Assembly: GCA_902494535.1 (NCBI GenBank)
Contig: CABUTO010000008.1
Span: 1 to 63,058, forward strand
Origin: an uncultured Collinsella sp.
GTDB lineage: Bacteria; Actinomycetota; Coriobacteriia; Coriobacteriales; Coriobacteriaceae
Length of the DNA stretch: 63,058 bases
Direction of reading: 5' to 3'
A program made the position numbers and the translations under genes. Shown here piece by piece: positions 15,923 through 25,457 of this stretch (positions are counted from its first letter, which is position 1; each line of letters starts with the position of its first letter). The notes under the pieces were generated by a model. The model saw only the letters and a list, made by a program, of their open reading frames with translations, did not search any database and had not been told where the DNA came from.

Positions 15923-16564
15923 CTACATCATCCCGCCTGCTCCCAGCAGCGGGCCCAATATGGACAGAAGCAACGCCGGCAAGATGAGCGTGCCGGTGGG
16001 AATCAGCAGCTTGACGGGCGCACGCTCGATCTCGCGCTCGACCGCGGCGCGATGAGCCGCACGGATCTCGCGACTTTGAGCGGCCAGCGTCTCGGCAAGT
16101 GGGGCACCCAGGGCGAGCGCCTGCCCCACCGTGATGGCAAAGGTCTCGAGCGCTCGCACGTCCAGGTCGCGCGCGGCGGCCAACAACTCGTCCTCACGCG
16201 TGTCCACGCCCACTTGCCACGCCATGCAGGCCCGCTCAAGGCGAAGAGCCAGCACTGACCGGCGGTTGGCGCAGAAAATCTCAAGCGCCGCATCAAACGA
16301 AAGACCGGCCGAAAGACCCAAGCGCACAACATCGATCATCTCGGACACTTCGCCGAGCGAAACTCGCGCCGGGCCGCCCGCTCCAACCGCGCCCTTCACT
16401 CGCGCGGTCAGGGCATCGACCACCGAGCGACCCGCGGCAGCGACCCGCACCGCCTCGCGCTTGCAGGCCCCTGCGATCTCGCGCGCATCCGCCCGATCCA
16501 AACCCGTCGCGACAAATACACTCAGGGCACACAGGCAAGCCACAACTGCAACCGGGGCGCTCAT
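15923..16564 (-). CDS. tadC: TadC-like pilus platform protein
   Basis: The 213-aa protein carries a T2SSF/GspF-type domain. It has an N-terminal hydrophobic segment, the family region VSEMIDVVRLGLSAGLSFDA and, after a helical linker, two C-terminal membrane segments (LILPALLLSILGPLLGAGG). TadC and TadB form the inner-membrane platform that couples the TadA ATPase to pilin extrusion. It is short for TadC, but the core is whole. ATGA overlap with tadB indicates translational coupling. Confidence 0.87.
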   Translation of the reverse strand: MSAPVAVVACLCALSVFVATGLDRADAREIAGACKREAVRVAAAGRSVVDALTARVKGAVGAGGPARVSLGEVSEMIDVVRLGLSAGLSFDAALEIFCANRRSVLALRLERACMAWQVGVDTREDELLAAARDLDVRALETFAITVGQALALGAPLAETLAAQSREIRAAHRAAVEREIERAPVKLLIPTGTLILPALLLSILGPLLGAGGMM

Positions 16565-17487
16565 AGCTCCACCCGCATAATGCGCCGGATAACCACCAGG
16601 GCAACGACGTTGAGGGCTAGACCCAGCACCACAGCGCCCGCACCGGCAGGCGTCGCAAGACCGCGACGAAAATCTGCCGAAAGCAGCGCCAACACCGCGC
16701 ACATGCCCGCCGGCATCGCCGCGACCATGTGTGCCGACATACGCGCCTGTGACGTCTTAACATCCAGGCGGCGCTTGAACTCAATGCGCTCCCCTACCAT
16801 GCTCGACGCCTCGGACAGCAAGTCGGCAAGCGGAGCGCCGGTGCGCTGTGACACCTTAAGCGCCAAGGTCACAAGCGAAAGACCGGGGGCGTCGATGCGC
16901 ACGAGCAAGTCATCGAGCGCGTCGGTCGCCGAGATACCGCAATCGATCGCCGCCGCCACCCGCAAAAACTCGGTATGCACCGGTTCTTGCGCATGAGCGC
17001 CCACAAAGCGCATGCCCTGGGCCAGCGAATGTCCCGAGGCAAGCGACATGGAAAGTGCGGTAAACGCCTCGGGCATGGCCTCTTCTGCATCGTGTTGCTC
17101 GCGCCGGCTCTCAAAGCCATCCCGAGCGGCGCCAGCGGCAATCGGAGCAACAAGTCCCAAGGCAAACCCGAGGGGCGATAACGACACCATCGTTAGTAAA
17201 ACGCAGCAGACACCGCTCGATAGCAGCAGAAACGCCAAACGCTCCGAAGCATCCTCGATCACGAGGCCAAGGCGACGCGCCGGAGCCAGCGATGCCCACG
17301 AACGGGCAATCTTTTTCAGCAGATCGTTTTCCACCAGCTCACGCGGCAGATTCTCTGCCACCGTCTCGAACGCCTGACGCGCCAGCTCCGCCGGCGGCAC
17401 CTGCGGCACACGAGGTTCCGCCCCGCACGCCGTCGCGACAGAAAACCCTGCCAAACCCCCTACGACGAGGGGCACAGCGACCTCCAT
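16561..17487 (-). CDS. tadB: TadB-like pilus platform protein
   Basis: The 308-aa protein has an N-terminal hydrophobic segment, membrane helices near residues 82-125 and two more at the C-terminus. The GspF-type domain between them reads EEAMPEAFTALSMSLASGHS and SQRTGAPLADLLSEAS. It partners TadC in the inner-membrane platform. It overlaps tadA upstream by 28 bases and tadC downstream by 4. The RBS AGAGGAGG lies inside the end of tadA. Confidence 0.88.
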   Translation of the reverse strand: MEVAVPLVVGGLAGFSVATACGAEPRVPQVPPAELARQAFETVAENLPRELVENDLLKKIARSWASLAPARRLGLVIEDASERLAFLLLSSGVCCVLLTMVSLSPLGFALGLVAPIAAGAARDGFESRREQHDAEEAMPEAFTALSMSLASGHSLAQGMRFVGAHAQEPVHTEFLRVAAAIDCGISATDALDDLLVRIDAPGLSLVTLALKVSQRTGAPLADLLSEASSMVGERIEFKRRLDVKTSQARMSAHMVAAMPAGMCAVLALLSADFRRGLATPAGAGAVVLGLALNVVALVVIRRIMRVEL

Positions 17488-18788
17488 TCGTCCACCTCCT
17501 CTTGTGTGAGCGTCCCCGACCGCAGGCCTTCTGCGATAAACGGCGGCTCGCGGTCAAGCGTCCAGGTGCGCTCGGCGGCATCGAAAGTCACATAGCGCTC
17601 GAGCTCTACGCCGCCCGACGCGGCGCGACGCACCCCCGAATACGAGGAGACGAAGCGCCTGCCATCGGCGTGGCGCTCGGACATCACGATGCCGTCGAGC
17701 GCCATGGCAATCTGCTCCTCGATGAGCTCGCTCGGCAGATCGATGCCATAACGTGCAAGCAACGTCAGACGCACCACGGTCTCCTGTTCTGAGCCCGCAT
17801 GAAGTGTGGTGAGCGACCCGTCGTGGCCCGTGTTCATGGCCTGCAACATGTCGCAGCACTCGGCACCGCGCACCTCACCCACCACGATGCGGTCGGGGCG
17901 CATGCGCAGGGCATTGGTCACCAGGTCGCGGATCGTCACCGCGCCCTCGCCCTCAATTGAAGCCTCGCGCGCCTCTAGACGCACCACGTGCGGATGATGC
18001 GCAAACTTGAGTTCGGCAGAGTCCTCGATCGTCACGATGCGCTCGCCGGTGGAAATCTCGCATGACAACGCGTTGAGCAGGGTGGTCTTACCAGATCCCG
18101 TGCCTCCCGCAACCGCCAGGTCCTGTCGCAGCGACACCGCGCACGACAGCAGCTGCGCATACCAAAGCGGCAGCGACCCCAGCCCCACAAGCTCGTCCAG
18201 CGAGCAGATGCGGTCCGAGAACTTTCGGATGGTGAGAATCGGTCCGTCAATCGCCACAGGCGGAATCACCGCGTTGACGCGATAGCCCGTTTTGAGGCGG
18301 GCGTTGACGATGGGGCTGCGCTCGTCGATACGGCGGCCAAGTGGCGAGATGATGCGGTCGATAAGCACACGAATCTGCTCATCATCCTCAAACGCATGCT
18401 CGATGGGGTACAAGACGCCGCCGCGTTCAAAGAAAGCCGAGCGGCAGCCGTTAATCATGATCTCGGTAACGGTGTCGTCCTCGATGAGCGGCTGCAACGG
18501 CCCCAAGCCCACCACATCATCCAAAATCTCGTCGATGATGGTCTCGCGCTCGGGCGTCGCGAGATCGGTCGGCTCCTCAACATTGAGCGCCGCCTCCACC
18601 GCGGGACGCAATTCCGAGCGGGCAAGTGCCGGGTCGATATAGGCGCTGATACGCGCCACTTCGTCGTAACCCATGCGGTCCATCACGGCGCGCTTGGTGC
18701 GTCGTTTCACCGCGCGACGACGCCCCGCATCTACAGGCGCTGCCGCCGCTGCAGCGCCGGCAGCCTTAATCCTCGTTTGCAGGCTCAT
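17460..18788 (-). CDS. tadA: TadA (CpaF) pilus assembly ATPase
   Basis: The 442-aa protein is a type II/IV secretion superfamily ATPase that powers Flp pilus assembly. It has the N-terminal helical domain and the GPLQPLIEDDTVTEIMING signature of CpaF proteins. Walker A is GGTGSGKTTL (about 228-237), followed by an Asp box (IVTIEDSAELKF), Walker B (RIVVGEVRGAE) and a His box (MNTGHDGSLTTLHAG). ATGA overlap joins it to tadZ. All catalytic boxes are intact, which suggests a working system. Confidence 0.95.
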   Translation of the reverse strand: MSLQTRIKAAGAAAAAAPVDAGRRRAVKRRTKRAVMDRMGYDEVARISAYIDPALARSELRPAVEAALNVEEPTDLATPERETIIDEILDDVVGLGPLQPLIEDDTVTEIMINGCRSAFFERGGVLYPIEHAFEDDEQIRVLIDRIISPLGRRIDERSPIVNARLKTGYRVNAVIPPVAIDGPILTIRKFSDRICSLDELVGLGSLPLWYAQLLSCAVSLRQDLAVAGGTGSGKTTLLNALSCEISTGERIVTIEDSAELKFAHHPHVVRLEAREASIEGEGAVTIRDLVTNALRMRPDRIVVGEVRGAECCDMLQAMNTGHDGSLTTLHAGSEQETVVRLTLLARYGIDLPSELIEEQIAMALDGIVMSERHADGRRFVSSYSGVRRAASGGVELERYVTFDAAERTWTLDREPPFIAEGLRSGTLTQEEVDEWRSLCPSS

Positions 18789-20434
18789 CGCTGATCACCC
18801 TCGCGCGACCAGGGAAGGCGGATACGCGGACGTTCGGTGCGCGTTGCACGGTCGGCGACCATATCGCTCCAAGGGCCGACGGCGCACCCCAGTTCCACGA
18901 GCATCTCGCGCGTGGCCTCGCGCACGCTGGTCGCAAAAGCGCTGGTCTGCCCCACTGCCTCGTCAGCGCGCCCAAACGCCATGAGCGCGGCGAGATCCTG
19001 CCCGCCATCGGCGATACGAATCTTGGAGCTCAACGCACAGGCAATCTCAAAGCGCATGGCGACGTCCTCGTCTGCCCCGCGCGCGCCAAACCGGTTGAAT
19101 ACAGCGCTCATGCGCGTGCGCGGCACACCTACTCGACTTGCCAGTTCAATGACGCGCGGCGCCGATGTCGCGGACGACACCGCCGCATCGCCAACGACCA
19201 GGCAACGGTCGCTCGCCGCCACCGCAGCCGCCACGGCATCGCCCCAAAAGACCGAGGTATCGATAAAGACCACGTCGGATTCGCGACGCAGGACATCGAG
19301 CAGCAGCTCCACCGGACGTGCCATGAGCTCAGCTTGCTCGGGCGCCGCGACGGGACCCCAGAGCGTAACGCCCGGGGCGACGCGCATCGATGCGGCCACG
19401 ATATCCGGCTCGGTGAGCGTGCCCGCCGCCGACGGCTCGATAAGTGCCGCCATATCGTGCGGAGCATCGACGCCTAACAAGTCGTAAAGGTTTCCAAACA
19501 TCAGGTCCAGGTCGAGCACGGCGGCACGCAAGCCCAACAGCGACGATGTGTGTGCCATGGTGGCAACGATCGTCGACTTGCCGCAACCGCCCGAACCCGA
19601 AATGGCGCAGATGACCGGAGCTCGATGCGGCGAAGCGGCAGCGTCTGCCGGCGGCATCGGAGGCGGCGGGGCGGGCGTCGGTGACAGCGTCCCCGTCTCC
19701 CCCGCCGCAACTACACGCTGCGTCCAAGCCGGCATGGCGGCTTGTTCGGTCTGCGAGGCAGGCTCGTTCTGCGCAATCTGCTCATGCTGCATCAGCGACA
19801 ACTCGCCGCACCCGGCAAAGCCCTCAACTTCGTCGAGTTCATCCGCCAGATTCACGCCGCGCACGTATCCCATATCTACAGCCGGGGAGTCGCCAGCATG
19901 CTGCGCCGGTCCTCCAGCGTCATCGTATACAAGGGGGTTCCGGGGGCGCCGACCATGCTCGGCTTCCGCTTTTCCATAATCATCAACACGCGGGCCTCTT
20001 GTAGCGCGAGGCGCCCCGGGTTCCCTATCAACAAAAGCATCGGGCTCAATCGTCATGCGCCGATCGGAATCAACCGCTCCCTCGCCCGCTCGCCCGTTGC
20101 CGCATATACTGTGCGCAGCGATGACCTCGGTCGCCCCTGCGCGAAACAGCCCCTCGATATCCGACGGATCGAGTGCTTCTATCAACACGACCACGCGACT
20201 CACGCGGCCTTCGGCCGTCAGGCGCGCAACAGTCTTGCGCACATCTTCGGTATCAAACAGAGACGCCGCGATGATGGCAGCTCCGCGGCGCGACGGAAAC
20301 GCCCGCGCCATGGAAACCAGCCCGTCCAGGTCACCCACGCGAAGCACCTGTGCACCCGTATCACGGCCCTCGACTTCCCGCTGCAACAGCCCGTAATCGC
20401 CGCACGCGCAGCACGCAAGCCAGATCGCCTTCAT
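18785..20434 (-). CDS. tadZ: TadZ/CpaE-like MinD-family ATPase
   Basis: The 549-aa protein has an N-terminal receiver-like domain (about 1-110), a long low-complexity linker rich in Pro, Ala and Gln, and a C-terminal ParA/MinD ATPase. The deviant Walker A is SGSGGCGKSTI and a later segment is DVVFIDTSVFWGDA. TadZ localises to the cell pole and recruits the Tad machine. The linker is unusually long. I place the start at the ATG of TGATG overlapping the cpaB stop, since GGAGG lies at the right distance. Confidence 0.85.
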   Translation of the reverse strand: MKAIWLACCACGDYGLLQREVEGRDTGAQVLRVGDLDGLVSMARAFPSRRGAAIIAASLFDTEDVRKTVARLTAEGRVSRVVVLIEALDPSDIEGLFRAGATEVIAAHSICGNGRAGEGAVDSDRRMTIEPDAFVDREPGAPRATRGPRVDDYGKAEAEHGRRPRNPLVYDDAGGPAQHAGDSPAVDMGYVRGVNLADELDEVEGFAGCGELSLMQHEQIAQNEPASQTEQAAMPAWTQRVVAAGETGTLSPTPAPPPPMPPADAAASPHRAPVICAISGSGGCGKSTIVATMAHTSSLLGLRAAVLDLDLMFGNLYDLLGVDAPHDMAALIEPSAAGTLTEPDIVAASMRVAPGVTLWGPVAAPEQAELMARPVELLLDVLRRESDVVFIDTSVFWGDAVAAAVAASDRCLVVGDAAVSSATSAPRVIELASRVGVPRTRMSAVFNRFGARGADEDVAMRFEIACALSSKIRIADGGQDLAALMAFGRADEAVGQTSAFATSVREATREMLVELGCAVGPWSDMVADRATRTERPRIRLPWSREGDQR

Positions 20435-21093
20435 CACTCGTCGCCTCCGCTCTTTTTGCCGCGCGCCGTGGCGGGAATCGTCAAGCTGACCGTTCCCTTG
20501 CCCGAGGCTCCCAGCAGTTCCTTGACGTCTTCGGGGTCAGCCGCCAGCGTCACCCATTCGATCTTGCCCTCGCGCGTGGCACCGGAATCCTCACTGGTAT
20601 CGATCACGTACGCGCCGCACAGTCGATCGGTTACGCCGTCTTTTTGCACATACACATCCACGTAGCTGCCCACGCCCGTAGCACCGCCGACCGAGTGCTC
20701 GGCATCGACCGCCACCGAAACGGCGACCTTGCCCTTAGGCACCTCGAGCTTGTGGCTCTCGGCCTTGGTGTAGACATTGCAGATCACGGCGTTTTTGGGA
20801 ATACGCGAAGTCGTCACGTCGCCGCGCACCTGGCGCAGCTCGGTCGCCGCGTCACGCGGCAGCAGACTCGTCAGCCATTCCTGGGTTATGACATTGGTCT
20901 CATCGAGGGTCTCGCCCACATCGATATCGCGCGCCGCGACGCATACCTCGGCGCGATCGCCACCGTACTTGGCCAAGGTCTCAGCCTGGACCTGTTCGGC
21001 TTGCGAGCGAATCGACGAGCCGTAAACCATGCAGAGCAGCGCAGCGAGCACGCCCGCGACCAGACTGATGGCGATGCGCTTGCTCTTGTTCAC
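20434..21093 (-). CDS. cpaB: CpaB/RcpC-like SAF-domain pilus protein
   Basis: The 219-aa protein has an N-terminal membrane segment (IAISLVAGVLAALLCMVYG), a SAF domain (VCVAARDIDVGETLDETNV) and a C-terminal domain with VGSYVDVYVQKDG, the order found in CpaB/RcpC. In diderms this protein works with a secretin. No secretin gene occurs here, as expected for a monoderm. The GTG start is preferred because AGAGGAG lies six bases before it. The ATG five codons upstream has no RBS. It is the first gene of the tad operon. Confidence 0.85.
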   Translation of the reverse strand: MNKSKRIAISLVAGVLAALLCMVYGSSIRSQAEQVQAETLAKYGGDRAEVCVAARDIDVGETLDETNVITQEWLTSLLPRDAATELRQVRGDVTTSRIPKNAVICNVYTKAESHKLEVPKGKVAVSVAVDAEHSVGGATGVGSYVDVYVQKDGVTDRLCGAYVIDTSEDSGATREGKIEWVTLAADPEDVKELLGASGKGTVSLTIPATARGKKSGGDE

Positions 21094-21203
21094 GGCCGCT
21101 CCTCTCATGGCAGTGCCGGGCGAATGCCCGTACCACCATTGTCTGGGTGGTCAGAGTGCAAAGCGGCGCAATCGCGATCTCGGTTTTCGATGTCAAACCA
21201 ATC

Positions 21204-21255
21204 GCTGACCAAAAGCTGACCAGCCCGTCAAGCTCGTGGCAAAGTTTTGGTCAGC
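21204..21255. promoter_or_regulatory. Inverted repeat upstream of the tad operon
   Basis: GCTGACCAAAA (21204-21214) is repeated as its exact complement TTTTGGTCAGC (21245-21255). A second direct copy of GCTGACCA starts at 21215. The site lies about 110-160 bases upstream of cpaB, where an operator or activator site for the operon would be expected. It could also be a simple hairpin. Confidence 0.4.
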
Positions 21256-21292
21256 ACGTCAGCAAACTGCATGTTTCGAGGCTTTTCCGCAG

Positions 21293-21329
21293 CAAAAAAG
21301 CCGTCTCCCGACCAGTTGGGAGACGGCTG
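21293..21329 (-). terminator. Terminator downstream of rsgA
   Basis: A perfect 11-bp stem (AGCCGTCTCCC and its complement) with an 8-base loop is followed by six T on the minus strand, 17 bases after the rsgA stop. Confidence 0.9.
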
Positions 21330-21345
21330 TCATAGGAAAAATCAA

Positions 21346-22530
21346 TTACAGATGGACATCGGGATCGAGCATTTGAGCGCTCACGCGCATGGATGACGCC
21401 AAGTTTTGGAACGTTTCCAGACGCAGACTGTCGATCTGCCCGGCGTCCTCGGCCTCGCGAACGGCGCAACCCGGCTCATGGGTATGTGTGCAATCGCCAA
21501 ACCGGCACGCGCGCGATGCCTCGACAATCTCGGGGAAGGCGCGCGCCAGACCCCGCTCGTGACCCACGAGCGGTAGGCTGCGCAGGCCCGGGGCATCGGC
21601 GATCACACCGGCGTCGCCCGGCAGCGCCACCATCACGCGCGCGACGGTAGTGTGACGGCCCTGGTCGTCGCGTTCGCGCACACCGCCGGTCGCCAACGTA
21701 TCGTGGCCCAGCAGTGCATTGAGCAGCGTCGACTTGCCGGCACCCGACTCGCCCAGAATCATGGCGCAGCTCCCGGCAGGCACGCAGACACGGACCTCGT
21801 CCAGGCCGCGGCCCTCGGCAGAAGATGTCACGATCACGCGCACGTCCGGACCCACCAGACGGCGCACGCGGTCCAGATCGCGCTCGAGCTCATCGGCCTC
21901 GCAGCGGTCGGCCTTGGTGAGCACCACCACCGGCTCGGCATCGCAATCGAGCGCCAACACCAGTGAGCGCGCGACGCGATCGAGCAGCACCTCGCCGGCG
22001 CCGAGCGCCTGCACGATCAGCACGCTGTCAACGTTGGAGCAGAGCACCTGGCGCTCACCGCGGGCACGGCCACGCCAACGTTCAAAGCTCGTACGGCGCG
22101 GCAGTACGCACTCGATCACGCCCATGTCGTGCCCGGGAGCACGGCGAACCGCCACGCGGTCGCCCACGGCGGGCAGCAAGACCTCGTCCTCGCCACGCGA
22201 CTTGGCAAACCCTACGGCATGCTCGGCACGAAACGTGTCGTCGGCAGTTGCCACCAGCGGAAACCCGCGGTCCAGGCGCACCACGGCACCGAGCTGCATC
22301 TGCTCGGGCTCCTCGGCCTGTGCGCAAAAGTCGTCAAATGCAGCCTGCTGAGCCGCATCGACCGGCAGGTCATCGAACGCCGGAACATCCTGTAACGCGT
22401 CAAGCCCCGGTACGCTTGCCAGCAGCTCCTCAGCAGATGCAGGGGCTTCGGTCGCGAGCTTCCGACGACGATCGCGCTTAGCCCGCGCCCCCGTCGTCTT
22501 TTTCTTCGCCTTAGCCTTAGCCTTAGCCAC
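21346..22530 (-). CDS. rsgA: Ribosome small subunit-dependent GTPase RsgA
   Basis: RsgA binds the 30S subunit and promotes late maturation using GTP. The 394-aa protein has a Lys/Ala-rich basic N-terminus and an OB-fold (about 110-175). The circularly permuted GTPase order is G4 (VLTKADR), then G1 (GESGAGKSTLLNALLG), then G3 (IADAPGLRSLP). The C-terminal zinc finger is CRFGDCTHTHEPGCAV. The GTG start follows GGGAGG. The N-terminal extension of about 80 residues is longer than in most RsgA proteins. Confidence 0.94.
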   Translation of the reverse strand: MAKAKAKAKKKTTGARAKRDRRRKLATEAPASAEELLASVPGLDALQDVPAFDDLPVDAAQQAAFDDFCAQAEEPEQMQLGAVVRLDRGFPLVATADDTFRAEHAVGFAKSRGEDEVLLPAVGDRVAVRRAPGHDMGVIECVLPRRTSFERWRGRARGERQVLCSNVDSVLIVQALGAGEVLLDRVARSLVLALDCDAEPVVVLTKADRCEADELERDLDRVRRLVGPDVRVIVTSSAEGRGLDEVRVCVPAGSCAMILGESGAGKSTLLNALLGHDTLATGGVRERDDQGRHTTVARVMVALPGDAGVIADAPGLRSLPLVGHERGLARAFPEIVEASRACRFGDCTHTHEPGCAVREAEDAGQIDSLRLETFQNLASSMRVSAQMLDPDVHL

Positions 22531-22579
22531 AAACGCCTCCCAGCACAAAACCACACAACTGAGCAGGTATTTTACCCAT

Positions 22580-22616
22580 AAAAAAGAGTCGGTCGAGCAA
22601 CTGCTCGACCGACTCA
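22580..22616 (-). terminator. Terminator upstream of rsgA
   Basis: A perfect 14-bp stem (GAGTCGGTCGAGCA with its complement) and a 2-base loop is followed by six T on the minus strand. It closes the transcript of the P-type ATPase before rsgA begins. Confidence 0.88.
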
Positions 22617-22675
22617 CACACTTTCCCTCAGCCCTTTATCATCCGCGCGGGAGAAAAGCCAGCAAGGATACCGCA

Positions 22676-22763
22676 GGGCCCGCCCCGGAAGCCCTTTCTC
22701 CCGAACGATCCCGCAGCGCGAAGCGCGAGGACCAGTGAGGGAGAAAGGGCGTGGGGCGGGCCC
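22676..22763. repeat. Long two-step hairpin after the P-type ATPase
   Basis: GGGCCCGCCCC (22676-22686) pairs with 22753-22763, and GCCCTTTCTCCC (22691-22702) pairs with 22739-22750. This gives 23 bp with one small internal loop, and the apical part holds a further GCGCG/CGCGC stem. It is far too GC-rich and long to be just a terminator and resembles a dispersed palindromic element or a structured 3' UTR. Confidence 0.6.
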
Positions 22764-22775
22764 GGACAGGTTAAC

Positions 22776-25457
22776 TTACTCCTTCTCGACCGCGCGCATG
22801 ATCGCCTTGTAGATCTCCATCAGCGGGATGATCAGGAAGGCCAGACCCAGCGCGGCAAGAACGCCCTTGAGTTCAAGCGTCACAGGGCCAAAGAACATCT
22901 CGGCAAGCGTCGGCTGCACGGTCACGATCACCGTCAGCACCAGTGCCAGCGCGGCAGAAGCCCACAGCCACTTGTTCTGCTTCTTCATGGTGAACAGCGA
23001 CGCACGACGGCTGCGCATATTGAAGCAGTGGAAAATCTCGACCATGTTGAGCGTGATGAACGCCATCATCACGCCTTCCTCGTCGGCATTGCCGGCAATC
23101 ATATCGGCGATGTGGATGTAGCCCATGTCAAAGTACACGCCCACAAAGAAGCTCGCCAGCACCAGCACGGTGATGATCAGGCCCTGGACCACGCAGTCCA
23201 GGCCCATGTGACCGGCAAAGACGCCGTCCTTGGCGTTGCGCGGCTTGCGCTTCATGATGTCGCCCTCGGCGTCCTCCATGCCCAGCGCGAGCGCGGGGAA
23301 GCAGTCGGTGACCAGGTTCACCCACAGCAGCTGCACCGGCTGGAAGATGGTAAAGCCGATGAGCGTGGCGATAAACACCGAGAAGACCTCGGCAAGGTTG
23401 GCCGAAAGCAGGAACTGGATGACCTTGCGGATGTTGTCGTAGATGCGACGGCCCTCTTCGCAGGCACCGATGATGGTGGCGAAGTTGTCGTCGGCAAGCA
23501 CCATGTCGGCGACGTTCTTGGTGACATCGGTACCGGTGATGCCCATGCCAACGCCGATGTCGGCGCGCTTGATGGACGGGGCGTCGTTGACGCCGTCGCC
23601 CGTCATGGCCACGATCTGGTCGCGCGACTTCCAGGCCTCGACGATGCGTGTCTTGTGCTCGGGCTGGACGCGGGCGTACACGCCGTAATCCTCGATGTGC
23701 GCATCGAGCTCCTCGTCGCTCATGCGGTCGAGGTCGGCGCCGGTGATGGCCTGGCTGCGATCGGCGACGATGCCCAGCTGCTTGGCGATGGCCACGGCGG
23801 TGTCGATGTGGTCGCCCGTGATCATGACGGTGCGGATACCGGCGTCGTGCGCCTCGCGGATAGCATCGGCCACCTCGGGGCGGACCGGGTCGATCATGCC
23901 GGACAGGCCGCAGAAGACCAGGTCATGCTCGAGCGCAGCGGGGCTGCAGTCGGCGGGAACCTCGGTGTAGGTACGGCTCGCCAGCGCCAGCACGCGCAGG
24001 GCCTCGTCGGCCATGGCCTTGTTGGCTGCCACGAGCTCGGCGCGGCGCTCCTCAGTCAGGGGGACGACCTTATCGCCCTCGTAGATATGGGTGCACAGGC
24101 CGATCACCACGTCGGGCGCGCCCTTGGTGTACTGCTCGTACTCGCCGTCCAGGGTCTCGACGACCACGGACATCATCTTACGACCCGAGTCGAACGGGGC
24201 CTCGCCCACGCGCGGGTGCTCGGCAGTCAGGCCAGTAAGACCAGCCTTGCCGGCGTCGTTGACGAGCGCACACTCGGTCGGCTCGCCCACGGCCTCGCCC
24301 AGCTCCTCGTCCCACTGGGCATCGGAGCACAGCGCCATGCCGGCCAGGAACTTTTCCTTGGGCGCGGCGAGCTCGTGCTTGACGACGGTCATCTTGTTCT
24401 GGGTAAGGGTACCGGTCTTGTCGGAGCAGATGGTCTGTGTGCAGCCAAGGGTCTCGACGGCGGAAAGCTTACGGATAATCGCCTGGCGCTTGGCCATCTT
24501 GGTCACGCCGAGCGAAAGGACGATGGTCACGACGGCGACCAGGCCCTCGGGGATGGCGGCGACGGCGAGCGAGACGGCGACCATAAAGGTGTCGAGCAGG
24601 GCAGTCGGGTCGGTAAGGACGTTACCCACGCCGTGACGGATGATGTCGACGCCAAAGATCACGACGCAGATGACGATAACCATAATGGTAAGAATACGGC
24701 TGAGCTCGGCGAGCTTCACCTGCAGCGGCGTGAGCTCTTCCTTGGCCTCGGCAAGAGCGCCGGCAATCTTGCCCATCTCGGTGTTCATGCCGGTGCCGAC
24801 CACGACGGCGCGACCGCGGCCGTACACCACGGTGGAGCCCATGTAGCACATGTTCTTGCGGTCGCCGAGCGGCACGTCATCGGTGCCCGCAGCAAGCTCG
24901 ATCACGTTGGCGTGCTTCTCGACCGGCACGGACTCGCCGGTCAGCGCGGCCTCTTCGATCTTCATTGTGGCACTCTCGAGCACGCGGCAGTCGGCCGGGA
25001 CGGAGTCGCCCGCCTCGAGCATGATCACGTCGCCGGGGACGAGCTCGGCGCTCGGCAGGTGTACGAGCTTGCCGTCGCGCAGCACCTTGGACTGCGCCGC
25101 GCTCATTTCCTGCAGGGCCTCGAGGGCCTGCTCGCTCTTGGCTTCCTGGACCACGCCCAGCACCGAGTTGACGATAACGACGAACATGATAATGGCGACG
25201 TCGGCAAAATCGGGCTCGCCCTTGACCATGCCCGTGAGTGCACTGATGACGGCGGCAACGATCAGCATGATGACCATAGGGTCGGCCATCTGCTCAAAGA
25301 AGCGCTTCCACAGCGGCGTCTTCTCGGCTTCCTCAAGCTTGTTAGGGCCTGTCTTGGCGAGGCGCGACGACGCCTCGTCGTTGCTCAGGCCGAGGTTCTC
25401 ATCGACACCCTGGTCGCTGAGTACCTCCGCCGCGGCGGACAGGTATTCCTTTTGCAT
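22776..25457 (-). CDS. P-type Ca2+-transporting ATPase (P2-type)
   Basis: The 893-aa membrane protein exports cations, most likely Ca2+, at the cost of ATP. It shows the N-terminal cation-ATPase domain, the actuator motif TGES (173-176), helix M4 with IPEGL (302-306), the phosphorylation site DKTGT (346-350) and the hinge MTGDGVNDAPSIK. Ten membrane segments including the C-terminal domain are present. PEGL and the overall length match SERCA/PMCA-like bacterial pumps. Gln/Thr- or Mn-exporting subtypes cannot be excluded. The gene stands alone with its own terminator. Confidence 0.92.
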   Translation of the reverse strand: MQKEYLSAAAEVLSDQGVDENLGLSNDEASSRLAKTGPNKLEEAEKTPLWKRFFEQMADPMVIMLIVAAVISALTGMVKGEPDFADVAIIMFVVIVNSVLGVVQEAKSEQALEALQEMSAAQSKVLRDGKLVHLPSAELVPGDVIMLEAGDSVPADCRVLESATMKIEEAALTGESVPVEKHANVIELAAGTDDVPLGDRKNMCYMGSTVVYGRGRAVVVGTGMNTEMGKIAGALAEAKEELTPLQVKLAELSRILTIMVIVICVVIFGVDIIRHGVGNVLTDPTALLDTFMVAVSLAVAAIPEGLVAVVTIVLSLGVTKMAKRQAIIRKLSAVETLGCTQTICSDKTGTLTQNKMTVVKHELAAPKEKFLAGMALCSDAQWDEELGEAVGEPTECALVNDAGKAGLTGLTAEHPRVGEAPFDSGRKMMSVVVETLDGEYEQYTKGAPDVVIGLCTHIYEGDKVVPLTEERRAELVAANKAMADEALRVLALASRTYTEVPADCSPAALEHDLVFCGLSGMIDPVRPEVADAIREAHDAGIRTVMITGDHIDTAVAIAKQLGIVADRSQAITGADLDRMSDEELDAHIEDYGVYARVQPEHKTRIVEAWKSRDQIVAMTGDGVNDAPSIKRADIGVGMGITGTDVTKNVADMVLADDNFATIIGACEEGRRIYDNIRKVIQFLLSANLAEVFSVFIATLIGFTIFQPVQLLWVNLVTDCFPALALGMEDAEGDIMKRKPRNAKDGVFAGHMGLDCVVQGLIITVLVLASFFVGVYFDMGYIHIADMIAGNADEEGVMMAFITLNMVEIFHCFNMRSRRASLFTMKKQNKWLWASAALALVLTVIVTVQPTLAEMFFGPVTLELKGVLAALGLAFLIIPLMEIYKAIMRAVEKE

